Positions 15,044 through 21,982 of a stretch of DNA of 64,000 nucleotides are shown here, in pieces. The stretch covers positions 27,048-91,047 of the forward strand of contig JALOLD010000010.1 of the NCBI GenBank assembly GCA_025456145.1, given 5' to 3'. The translations under genes and the position numbers were made by a program. The stretch is from Thermoanaerobaculales bacterium (GTDB taxonomy: Bacteria; Acidobacteriota; Thermoanaerobaculia; Thermoanaerobaculales; Sulfomarinibacteraceae). The notes beneath the pieces were generated by a model that was not told the origin of the DNA, ran no database searches, and saw only the letters and a program-made list of their open reading frames with translations. Each line of letters starts with the position of its first letter. Position 1 is the first letter of the stretch.

Positions 15044-17329
15044 TCATGAGGCACCGTCCCCGGACGTCTCCTGTGGGTCGGCCACGGCATCCGCCGGCGT
15101 CTCGCCGGTCTCCTCCTCGGCGGCCACCGGCTCGGGCCGGGTGATGTCGGTGCCGAGGCGCTGGAGATAGGCCGTCAGGGCGATGATCTTCTTGTCGGCC
15201 AACCCCTCGGGGCCGCCCTGGGTGACGATCGCCTCGGCGATGGTCGCGGCCTGGGCGAGGGCCGCGTCGGTGCCCCCGACGATGTCGTCGTCGGTGTAGG
15301 GGACCCCGAGCGTCTGGTGGGCGCGCATCACGACCGGGATGCTCTCGAGGTCGAGCGGGGTGGTGAGCAGCGACGGGTAGGCGGGCATGATCGATCCCGG
15401 GGTGATGGCGCGCGGGTCGTCCATGTGGCGGACGTGCCACAGATCGGGGTACTTGCCGCCGACCCGGTGGAGGTCGGGGCCGATCCGCCGCGAGCCCCAC
15501 TGGAAGGGGTGGTCGTAGACGAACTCGCCGGGCTTCGAGTACTCGCCGTATCGCTCGGTCTCGGCGCGCAGCGGCCGCACCATCTGGGAGTGGCAGTTGT
15601 AGCAGCCCTCCGACAGGTAAATGTCGCGCCCGGCGAGCTCGAGCGGGGTGTACGGCGCCACCGAGGCGATGGTCGGCACGTTCGACTTGATGAGAAAGGT
15701 CGGGATGATCTCGAACAGCGAGGCGACAATCACCGCCACCGCGACCATCACGGTGAAGAGCAGCGGCAGCCGCTCCCAACGCCGGTGCCAGGTGGTTCTG
15801 AAGAAGCGGTCGAGGGTGTAGGCGAGGTTGGCGACGTGGGTGCCCGAGGTCACCAGCGGAGAGATCGGCTCGGGCCGGTCGGTATAGGCCCGGGCGAGGG
15901 CCGGGGCCTCGTGGACCTCGACGGCGAGCGGTCGCGGCCGGGCGCGCCAGGTCATCAGCATGTTGACGCCGAGCAGCAGCGCACCGACGAGATAGGCGGC
16001 GCCGCCGATCACCCGGACCCAGTACATCGGGATGAGCCGCATCGTCGTCTCGACGAAGTCGGCGTACGCGAGATAGCCCTCTTCGTCGAAGGCGAGCCAC
16101 ATCAGACCCTGGGTCAGGCCGGCGGCGTAGATCGAGACGATGTAGAGCAGGATGCCGATGGTGCCGAGCCAGAAGTGCGCCTCGGCGAGCTTCGGCGACC
16201 ACAGCGGCGTCTGATACAGCCGTGGCAGCAGCCAGTAGATCATCCCGAAGACCAGGAAGCCGACCCAACCGAGCGCCCCCGAGTGGACGTGGGCGATGGT
16301 CCAGTCGGTGTAGTGGGAGAGCAGGTTGACCGAGCGCACCGAGAGCAGCGGGCCCTCGAAGGTCGACATCCCGTAGAAGGTCACCGCGACGACGAAGAAC
16401 TTGAGGACCGGGTCGGTGGCGACCTTGTGCCAGGCGCCGCGCAGGGTCAGCAGGCCGTTGAGCATGCCGCCCCACGAGGGCATCCAGAGCATCACCGAGA
16501 ACAGCATCCCGAGGGTCGAGGCCCAGGCCGGCAGCGCCGTGTAGTGGAGGTGGTGCGGTCCCGCCCAGATGTAGATGAAGACCAGCGTCCAGAAGTGGAT
16601 GATCGACAGACGGTAGGAGAAGACCGGCCGGTTGGCCGCCTTGGGCATGAAGTAGTACATGATCCCGAGAAACGGCGTCGTCAGCAGGAAGCCGACCGCG
16701 TTGTGGCCGTACCACCACTGCATGAAGGCGTCCTGCACCCCGGCGTAGATCGGGTACGAGCGGAAGAGCCCGGCGGGGACCACCAGGTTGTTGAAGACAT
16801 GGAGCACCGTGATCGTGACGATGGTCGCGATGTAAAACCAGATCGCGACATAGAGGTGGCGCTCGCGGCGCCGGGCGATCGTGCCAAAGAAGTTGACCGC
16901 GAAGACGATCCAGACCACGGCGATGGCGATGTCGATCGGCCACTGGAGCTCGGCGTACTCCTTGCCCTGGGTGATCCCGAGCGGCAGGGTGACCGCCGCC
17001 GCGACGATGATCAGCTGCCAGCCCCAGAAGTGCAGGTTCGACAGCGTCTTGGAGAACATCGGAGTCTTGAGCAGCCGCTGCAGCGAGTAGTAGACCCCGG
17101 CGAACACGGCGTTGCCGGCAAAGGCGAAGATCACCGCATTGGTGTGGAGCGGCCGCAGCCGGCCGAAGGTGAGCCAGGGCAGCGGCGGGAAGTTGAAGAC
17201 CGGCGCCGCGAGCTGGAGCGCGACCAGCAGGCCGACCAGCATGCCGACCACGCCCCAGACGAAGGTGACCAGGGTGAAACGACGCACGATCGCGTCGTCA
17301 TAGCTGAACCGCTCGATCTGGACGTTCAT
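15044..17329 (-). CDS. ccoNO: cbb3-type cytochrome oxidase CcoN-CcoO fusion
   Basis: 761 residues from ATG 17329. Residues about 1-470 are the CcoN catalytic subunit. RPLHTNAVIFAFAGNAVF, WYGHNAVGFLLTTPFLG, GPHHLHYTALPAW and DWTIAHVHSGALGWVGFL supply the heme and CuB histidines. After a linker, the CcoO part begins near WHRRWERLPLLFTV with its membrane anchor. It carries EGCYNCHSQMVRPL (heme c, Cys about 575), HPFQWGSRRIGPDLHRVGG and PGSIMPAYPSL. CcoN and CcoO are separate genes in Proteobacteria; fused forms occur in some other phyla. It is the core of the operon and reduces O2 at low oxygen. Confidence 0.96.
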   Translation of the reverse strand: MNVQIERFSYDDAIVRRFTLVTFVWGVVGMLVGLLVALQLAAPVFNFPPLPWLTFGRLRPLHTNAVIFAFAGNAVFAGVYYSLQRLLKTPMFSKTLSNLHFWGWQLIIVAAAVTLPLGITQGKEYAELQWPIDIAIAVVWIVFAVNFFGTIARRRERHLYVAIWFYIATIVTITVLHVFNNLVVPAGLFRSYPIYAGVQDAFMQWWYGHNAVGFLLTTPFLGIMYYFMPKAANRPVFSYRLSIIHFWTLVFIYIWAGPHHLHYTALPAWASTLGMLFSVMLWMPSWGGMLNGLLTLRGAWHKVATDPVLKFFVVAVTFYGMSTFEGPLLSVRSVNLLSHYTDWTIAHVHSGALGWVGFLVFGMIYWLLPRLYQTPLWSPKLAEAHFWLGTIGILLYIVSIYAAGLTQGLMWLAFDEEGYLAYADFVETTMRLIPMYWVRVIGGAAYLVGALLLGVNMLMTWRARPRPLAVEVHEAPALARAYTDRPEPISPLVTSGTHVANLAYTLDRFFRTTWHRRWERLPLLFTVMVAVAVIVASLFEIIPTFLIKSNVPTIASVAPYTPLELAGRDIYLSEGCYNCHSQMVRPLRAETERYGEYSKPGEFVYDHPFQWGSRRIGPDLHRVGGKYPDLWHVRHMDDPRAITPGSIMPAYPSLLTTPLDLESIPVVMRAHQTLGVPYTDDDIVGGTDAALAQAATIAEAIVTQGGPEGLADKKIIALTAYLQRLGTDITRPEPVAAEEETGETPADAVADPQETSGDGAS

Positions 17330-17366
17330 CGACCCTCCCGGGGGCTCGCTGCGGGGATTGTATCGA

Positions 17367-17816
17367 TCACGCCGTCGGCCCCCCCGCCGGCCGGATTCCG
17401 AGCCCATCCGTCCGGACCGCCCGCCGAGCGACGTCGGCCAGGGTCGTTCCGGCGAGCAGGTCGCGGAACGAGCGGCGGATCTCGGTCATCGACGAGTGGA
17501 GCGGACAGCTCTCGGTGTCGGTGCAGGCGCCCTGGCCGAGCAGGCACTCGACGCCGTCGAGCCCGTCGAGGAAGGGCTCGACCACGGCGAGCAGCGTGAT
17601 CTCGGCGGACGGCCGGTTGAGGCGGAAGCCGCCGGTGCGGCCGCGCTGCGAGATCACCAGGTCGGTCGCGGTGAGGCGGCGCAGGATCTTGCTGAGGAAC
17701 TGGGGGGGCAGGCCGAGCTCGGCGGCGATCTCGGCCGAGTGCAGCGCCCCTCTCCCGTCGCGCAGGGCGAGCAGCGAAAGGGCCCGGACCGCGTACTCGG
17801 CGCTGCGCGTCAGCAT
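17367..17816 (-). CDS. Rrf2-family Fe-S transcriptional regulator
   Basis: 149 residues. The opening MLTRSAEYAVRALSLLA and the helix-turn-helix (SAEIAAELGLPPQFLSKILRRL, then the wing RGRTGGFRL) are typical of Rrf2. Three cysteines, C91-x6-C98-x5-C104, match the Fe-S ligand region of IscR/NsrR/RirA types. It lies 37 bases before ccoNO on the same strand, so it probably regulates the cbb3 operon and itself in response to iron-sulfur, NO or redox status. The exact signal cannot be told from sequence. Its ATG lies only 8 bases after a good -10 box, implying a leaderless mRNA. Confidence 0.9.
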   Translation of the reverse strand: MLTRSAEYAVRALSLLALRDGRGALHSAEIAAELGLPPQFLSKILRRLTATDLVISQRGRTGGFRLNRPSAEITLLAVVEPFLDGLDGVECLLGQGACTDTESCPLHSSMTEIRRSFRDLLAGTTLADVARRAVRTDGLGIRPAGGPTA

Positions 17817-17824
17817 GGCGCGGG

Positions 17825-17854
17825 ATATTAGGACCTGCGTGTCCGTTTTGTCAA
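17825..17854 (-). promoter_or_regulatory. sigma70 promoter of the rrf2-cco operon
   Basis: Reading the minus strand: TTGACA (17854-17849, full consensus), an 18-base spacer, and TAATAT (17830-17825). The predicted transcript start is within a few bases of the rrf2 ATG at 17816. The -35 box overlaps the stop codon of the histidine kinase gene. An Rrf2-type operator would be expected to overlap this site. Confidence 0.75.
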
Positions 17855-19413
17855 GCGAGCCGGTCGGCGACCGGAAGCTCGACCGAGATCACGGCCCCCC
17901 CGGCTGGCCGGTTGGTGGCGCGGACGGTCCCGTGGTAGGCCTCGACCAGGGCCTTGACGATCGACAGGCCGAGCCCCGAGTGGCCGTCTCCGGACCGGTC
18001 GGGCCGGTAGGAGAAGAAGCGGTCGAAGATCCGCTCGAGGTGCTCCTCGGGGATCCCGGGCCCGCGGTCGGCGACGGTCACGACCGCCCGGTCGCCCGCC
18101 AACTCGAGGGCGACGGTGACCGCTGCGCCGGGCGGTGAGAAGCTGACCGCGTTGGCGAGCAGGTTTTCGAAGACCTGGGTCAGCCGGTCGGCCGAGGCGG
18201 TCACCGCGACCTCCGGGCCCGGGACCTCGAGCTCGAAGCTCGGCCCGCGGCCGCCGCGGCGCAGCCGGAAGGCCTCGACAACGCCGGCGAGGAGCCGGTC
18301 GAGGGCGACCCGCTCGAGCTCCTCCTCGTCGATCCTCGCGTCGATGCGCGAGATCTCGCGCGCCTCGTTGATCAGCCGCTCCATCCGGGCGACGTCGGAC
18401 TGGATCATCCCGAGAAAGCGGCGTCGCTCGGCCGGATCGTCGACCTCGAGGGCCATCTCGGTGGCGGTCCGGATCGCCGCGAGCGGGTTCTTGAACTCGT
18501 GCGACACGTCGGCGGCGAAGGACTCGGTGAAGCGGAGGTGCTCCTCGAGCCGGCGGGTGAGCTCGGCGAGGGCACGCTCGAGGTCACCGATCTCGTCGCT
18601 GCGACGGCTCGGCTCGAAGGAGCCGCGCAGCCGGCCCCGGCGGTCGAGGATGTCCTCGGCCCGTCGCCTGAGCTTGCCGAGGGGGCGGGCGATGGTGGTC
18701 GCCATGAGCAGGGTCAGGACGACCGCGACGCCGAGGCTGACCAGGAAGACCTTGAAGACGTCGAGCCGGACCGCGACGAGGGCGCGCAGGATCCGCCCGG
18801 TCGACTGCGACACCAGCACCGCCCCCTCGACGACCCCGTCGATCCGGATCGGGATGGCGATGTAGAGGGTCACCGAGCGCTGGCTGCCGGGGGTGATCCG
18901 GGTGGTCGCGCCATAGCGACCGGCGAGCGCGTTGCGGACCTCGGCGGCCTCGAGAAAGCTGGTCGGCGTCCAGCCGTCGTCCCCCGGCTCTTCGGTCGGC
19001 GGCGACAGCCGCCGCAGGGCGCGGAAGGGCAGTGAGCCGATCCGGTAGAGCAGAGGGTCCTCGCCGGGGACGACGGCCGGCTGGTCGGCGGGCGGCGTCT
19101 CCTCGCGGCGCGGGCCGAGCTGGGCCGAGTCGGCGAGCAGCTCGCCGCGCTGGTCGACGACCCGGAGCCGGGCGAGGTGTCGTTGGCCGAGCTGGACGAG
19201 AATCCGCCGGGCGTCGTCGGCGGCGAACCGGCCGGTCGCCTCGAGGGCGGCGGCGAGCAGGCGACCCTCCTGGGCCATGGTCCGCTCCTGCGCCTCGAGC
19301 AGGTGGCGCTCGTAGGTGTCGAGAAAGAGCACCCCGGCCATCGGCAGGAAGACGACCAGCACGTTGAAGGCGAGCAGGCGGACCGAGATCCGCGACAGCC
19401 ATCTCACCGTCAC
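17851..19413 (-). CDS. sensor histidine kinase, ChvG-like
   Basis: 520 residues from GTG 19413. A first transmembrane helix (LLAFNVLVVFLPMAGVLFL) is followed by a periplasmic sensor of about 190 residues. The second helix (about 220-240) leads to HAMP, then HisKA with DVSHEFKNPLAAIRTA (His about 305). The HATPase domain has an N-box near FENLLANAVSF, then VADRGPGIPEEH and HSGLGLSIVKAL. The layout resembles ChvG/ExoS kinases that pair with ChvI. The cognate regulator is the next gene upstream on the same strand. The signal is unknown; closeness to rrf2-cco makes respiration or envelope state possible. Confidence 0.9.
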   Translation of the reverse strand: MTVRWLSRISVRLLAFNVLVVFLPMAGVLFLDTYERHLLEAQERTMAQEGRLLAAALEATGRFAADDARRILVQLGQRHLARLRVVDQRGELLADSAQLGPRREETPPADQPAVVPGEDPLLYRIGSLPFRALRRLSPPTEEPGDDGWTPTSFLEAAEVRNALAGRYGATTRITPGSQRSVTLYIAIPIRIDGVVEGAVLVSQSTGRILRALVAVRLDVFKVFLVSLGVAVVLTLLMATTIARPLGKLRRRAEDILDRRGRLRGSFEPSRRSDEIGDLERALAELTRRLEEHLRFTESFAADVSHEFKNPLAAIRTATEMALEVDDPAERRRFLGMIQSDVARMERLINEAREISRIDARIDEEELERVALDRLLAGVVEAFRLRRGGRGPSFELEVPGPEVAVTASADRLTQVFENLLANAVSFSPPGAAVTVALELAGDRAVVTVADRGPGIPEEHLERIFDRFFSYRPDRSGDGHSGLGLSIVKALVEAYHGTVRATNRPAGGAVISVELPVADRLA

Positions 19414-19447
19414 GGCCTGCTCCGTCGGCGCCCGGCGAGGGACGGGA

Positions 19448-19542
19448 CGTCAGAGCCACCGAGGCGCCGGGACCTCCGGAGCGGCCTCGAGCGACCTCGT
19501 CCATCGCGTGCGTCGTGTCTTCGCGCCCTCTGGGTTGTGACG
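19448..19542. repeat. degenerate hairpin repeat (copy 3)
   Basis: The right arm (CGTCGTGTCTTCG ... GGGTTGTGACG) clearly matches the right arms of the copies at 12.6 and 15.0 kb. The left arm (CGTCAGAGCCACCGAGG...) is diverged and pairs only in part. It lies between the response regulator and histidine kinase genes. Confidence 0.5.
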
Positions 19543-19579
19543 GGTCTTGCAGTCCGCTCGGCGGACCGAGGGTGGGCGA

Positions 19580-20287
19580 TCACGACCCGGCCGCCTCGGT
19601 GTAGCGGTAGCCGAGCCCGTACACCGTCTCGATTCGGTCGAAGTCGGGGTCGAGGCCGGTGAACTTCTTGCGGATCCGCTTGATGTGCGAGTCGATCGTG
19701 CGGTCGGACACGTAGGTGTCGTGGGGGTAGCCCTGCTCCATGAGCTGCTGTCGCGTCTTGACGTGGCCGGGGCGACGGACCAGGGCGTGGAGCATCATGA
19801 ACTCGGTCACGGTGAGGGGGACGTTGTGCTCGCGCCAACGGGCGGTGTAGCGCCGTAGGTCGAGCACGAGCTGGCCGATCGTGAAGAGGTCCTCGTCGTC
19901 CGCGGTCCGGTCGTTGACCAGCGCGAGCCGGCGGAACAGCACCTTGACCCGCGCCACCAGCTCGCGCATCGAGAACGGCTTGCACAGGTAGTCGTCGGCG
20001 CCGAGCTCGAGCCCGAGGACCCGGTCGAACTCCTCGTCGCGCGAGGTCAGGAAGACGATCGGCACGGTTTGCGACAGCGAGCGCACCCGGCGGCACAGCT
20101 CGAGGCCGTCCATCCGCGGCATGATGATGTCGAGGACCACGAGATCGGGAAGGCTGCGCTCGAACGACTCCCAGGCGGCGACGCCGTCGGCGAAGCTCTC
20201 GACCCGGTAGCCCTCCCGTTTGAGGGCGAAGGCGACGTTGTCGCGGATGTTCTGCTCGTCCTCGACGATCGCGACGGTGCCCGTCAT
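19580..20287 (-). CDS. OmpR/PhoB-family response regulator, ChvI-like
   Basis: 235 residues. The receiver domain has acidic pair E9/D10, phospho-acceptor D53 (VVLDIIMPRMDG), T81 and K103 (LCKPFSM). The C-terminal winged helix (about 130-230) has LTVTEFMMLHALVRRPG, VSDRTIDSHIKRIRKKF and VYGLGYRY, diagnostic of OmpR-type DNA binding. It is paired with the histidine kinase immediately downstream, 166 bases away. Confidence 0.93.
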   Translation of the reverse strand: MTGTVAIVEDEQNIRDNVAFALKREGYRVESFADGVAAWESFERSLPDLVVLDIIMPRMDGLELCRRVRSLSQTVPIVFLTSRDEEFDRVLGLELGADDYLCKPFSMRELVARVKVLFRRLALVNDRTADDEDLFTIGQLVLDLRRYTARWREHNVPLTVTEFMMLHALVRRPGHVKTRQQLMEQGYPHDTYVSDRTIDSHIKRIRKKFTGLDPDFDRIETVYGLGYRYTEAAGS

Positions 20288-20329
20288 CGCTCGAGGGTAG
20301 CCGACCGCGACGACCCGCGCAACGGTGAA

Positions 20330-20354
20330 ACGGCGCCCCGTCGAGGGGCGCCGT
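20330..20354 (-). terminator. hairpin downstream of the phasin gene
   Basis: A perfect 10-bp stem (ACGGCGCCCC / GGGGCGCCGT) with a 5-base loop, followed on the minus strand by TTTCACCGTT. It lies about 30 bases after the phasin stop and is a good rho-independent-like terminator for that strand. Confidence 0.65.
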
Positions 20355-20382
20355 CCGGTCGGGAGCGCGGGCCCGGCTCGGC

Positions 20383-20832
20383 TTACTCGGCCGCGCCGGA
20401 GGCGCCGCCGTCGGCCTTCTTGGCCGGGGCCTTCTTGGCGGCGGTCTTGGCCGGCGCCGGCGAACCGGCGACGCGCAGCTTGTCGATCGCCGAGGTCAGC
20501 TTCTCGACCCGCTCGGTGAGGATGTCGATCTCGTCCTTGGTCGGCACCCCGAGACGGTGGATCACCGCCGTCACCTTGTCGTCGAGGGTCCGCTCGAAGG
20601 TCTCCCAGTAGCTCTCGGCGACGACCTTGACGCCGCTCACCGCACCCATCGCCTGGCCGACCTTGTCGCGGCCGATCTTCTCGTAGCCCTCGCCCTTCTT
20701 GACGAGGGTGCTGAACAGCTTGCCGCCCTCCTCCTGCGCCATCGCGACGGCGCCGAGCCCGGCGAGCCAGATCTGGTGGGCGTTCTCGGTGACCTCGTAC
20801 TTGATCTCTTTGGCCTTCTTCTTGGCGATCAT
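20383..20832 (-). CDS. phasin / polyhydroxyalkanoate granule-associated protein
   Basis: 149 residues; ATG 20832 is preceded by GAGGGAG. An amphipathic helical domain with the phasin core motif HQIWLAGLGAVAMAQEEGGK is followed by a coiled-coil-like heptad segment (DEIDILTERVEKLTSAIDKL). A C-terminal Ala/Pro/Lys-rich tail (PAKTAAKKAPAKK) resembles the histone-like tail of PhaF-type proteins, which can bind DNA and nucleoid. The protein should coat PHA granules. No PHA synthase or depolymerase is in the window. A strong promoter with palindromic repeats lies upstream, pointing to autoregulated granule control by a PhaR-like repressor (inference). Confidence 0.88.
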   Translation of the reverse strand: MIAKKKAKEIKYEVTENAHQIWLAGLGAVAMAQEEGGKLFSTLVKKGEGYEKIGRDKVGQAMGAVSGVKVVAESYWETFERTLDDKVTAVIHRLGVPTKDEIDILTERVEKLTSAIDKLRVAGSPAPAKTAAKKAPAKKADGGASGAAE

Positions 20833-20889
20833 GGTGCTCTCCCTCGTGGTCGTGGCGCGGTGCGCCGGGTTGTCGATCTCATCGGTTTC

Positions 20890-20904
20890 TGCCGCGCTGC
20901 GGCA
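20890..20904. promoter_or_regulatory. palindromic operator 1 (phasin leader)
   Basis: A perfect TGCCGC-GCT-GCGGCA palindrome lies between the predicted transcript start and the phasin start codon. The same half-sites recur three more times over the next 170 bases. Confidence 0.6.
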
Positions 20905-20918
20905 TGACCGATGGGGAG

Positions 20919-20947
20919 AATATAACGCGCTGCGGCAAGACTGTCAA
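20919..20947 (-). promoter_or_regulatory. sigma70 promoter of the phasin gene
   Basis: On the minus strand: TTGACA (20947-20942, full consensus), a 17-base spacer, and TATATT (20924-20919). The spacer contains a CTTGCCGCAGCGCG operator-like half-site, so a repressor bound there would block RNA polymerase. The transcript should start near 20912, about 80 bases before the ATG. Confidence 0.8.
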
Positions 20948-20954
20948 GGGGAAA

Positions 20955-20971
20955 TTGCCGCTTTGCGGCAA
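20955..20971. promoter_or_regulatory. palindromic operator 2 (upstream of phasin promoter)
   Basis: A perfect TTGCCGC-TTT-GCGGCAA palindrome sits just upstream of the -35 box. It has the same half-site and 3-base spacer as operator 1, extended by one base on each side. Confidence 0.6.
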
Positions 20972-21238
20972 CTTCTTAATAAAACTTTTAAATGCAGTTG
21001 TTTATAGGTGTGCAACTCGGGGTATCTGGAGCCCGAATCAGGGGGCTGTCCGCACATCTTCTGTCGCGCTGCGGCAAGACGCGATGGGGAATTCTGGAGT
21101 CAACACGCCAACCACGGCGGACGCGGGTTCCATCCTGCGACTCCCCGTGGATTCGCCGTCGTCCCCCTGTCCGCCGTGCTTCAGATCCAAGCCATCCGGT
21201 CCGTCACGTGGTGCCCAAGCCGAGATTCTCCGATCCGG

Positions 21239-21664
21239 CTACCACCCGTCGGGGTAGGAGGTGTCGACCGCGATCGCCGAGCTGACGAGCTCCTTGGCCG
21301 CCTTGGCGTAGGGCAGCAGCGCGAACAGGCTTCCCTTGGCGAGCTTGAGCTTGCCGCCCATCAGCCCGACGATCGGGTCGGTCTTTCCGGCCAGGACGCT
21401 CTTCCAGGTCGACGGGTTGGCCTTGATGTGGTACGGCGCCTCCTCGAGCTCGGCCGCCGTGGCGGACCACGCCTTCCGGCAGTCCCCGTGCCACAGGTCG
21501 GCGATGACGATCCGCTCGGCGGGGATCCCCATGTCGCCGTCCGCGGTCATGATCATGCCGATCGCGCCCTCCCACTTGGCGGCGGCCTTCTTGTACTCCG
21601 CGTTGCCGTTGATCGCGTCGCTCCACAGCGTGGCCCACTCGGCGGTGAAGATCTCGGCTGGCAT
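21239..21664 (-). CDS. SCP2-like sterol/lipid carrier domain protein
   Basis: 141 residues from ATG 21664, which is preceded by GGAGGA; this is preferred over an earlier in-frame ATG. The chain MPAEIFTAEWATLWSDAING, GMIMTADGDMGIPAERIVIA, EEAPYHIKANPSTWKSVLAG, DPIVGLMGGKLKLAKGSLF matches the SCP2 fold. That fold includes the 'dp..ammsGklki.GDl..l' block near the C-terminus. SCP2 domains bind acyl chains and similar lipids. It lies upstream of the phasin gene on the same strand, but the phasin has its own promoter. A role in lipid or acyl-CoA handling near PHA granules is inference. Confidence 0.8.
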   Translation of the reverse strand: MPAEIFTAEWATLWSDAINGNAEYKKAAAKWEGAIGMIMTADGDMGIPAERIVIADLWHGDCRKAWSATAAELEEAPYHIKANPSTWKSVLAGKTDPIVGLMGGKLKLAKGSLFALLPYAKAAKELVSSAIAVDTSYPDGW

Positions 21665-21737
21665 GGTTCCTCCGGTGTCGGTCTTCCTGGGGGTCAAGGA
21701 TAGCGCACCAATTGCCCAACCCGGCAGCGACCATACC

Positions 21738-21954
21738 CGCGTCCGCGTCCGCGTCCGCGTCCGATGTCAGCGGCAGCGGCAGGAACAGCGACAGCGACAG
21801 CGTCAGCAATCAGCGACAGTGGCAGGTATCAGCGGCAGCGTGAGCGGGCGGAGTCGCGTCCGACGCGCCGCCGCAATTCGTTCGACGAATTGCAGCCGCT
21901 GCCGCTGCAGTCGGACGCGGACGCGGACTCGGACGCGGACTCGGACTCGGACGC
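21738..21954. repeat. composite hexamer-bounded element A
   Basis: The left edge is a GTCCGC array of about four units (21738-21763). The right edge is a GGAC(G/T)C array of seven units (21913-21954), so the ends are inverted copies. Just inside each edge, CAGCGGCAGCGGC and GCCGCTGCCGCTG also pair. The centre has imperfect CAGCGACAG units and a perfect GCAATTCGT-TCG-ACGAATTGC hairpin (21873-21893). The whole can fold on itself. It fills the gap between the SCP2-like and zinc-ribbon genes. Element B at 28.4-28.6 kb shares the edge arrays and the palindromic centre. Confidence 0.75.
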
Positions 21955-21982
21955 GGGAGCCGCTGCCGCTGTCAGGTCGGCG

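Larger units (their letters stand above)
20905..21238. other. phasin/SCP2 intergenic region
   Basis: Besides the promoter and operators, this stretch holds a third imperfect operator at about 21062-21077 (TGTCGC-GCT-GCGGCA). It also has an AT-rich patch (20970-21005), unusual for this genome. A 30-base unit beginning GCGCTGCGGCA and ending with GGGGA-A occurs at about 20895, 20928 and 21066. No gene is supported between 21080 and 21238. Confidence 0.5.
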
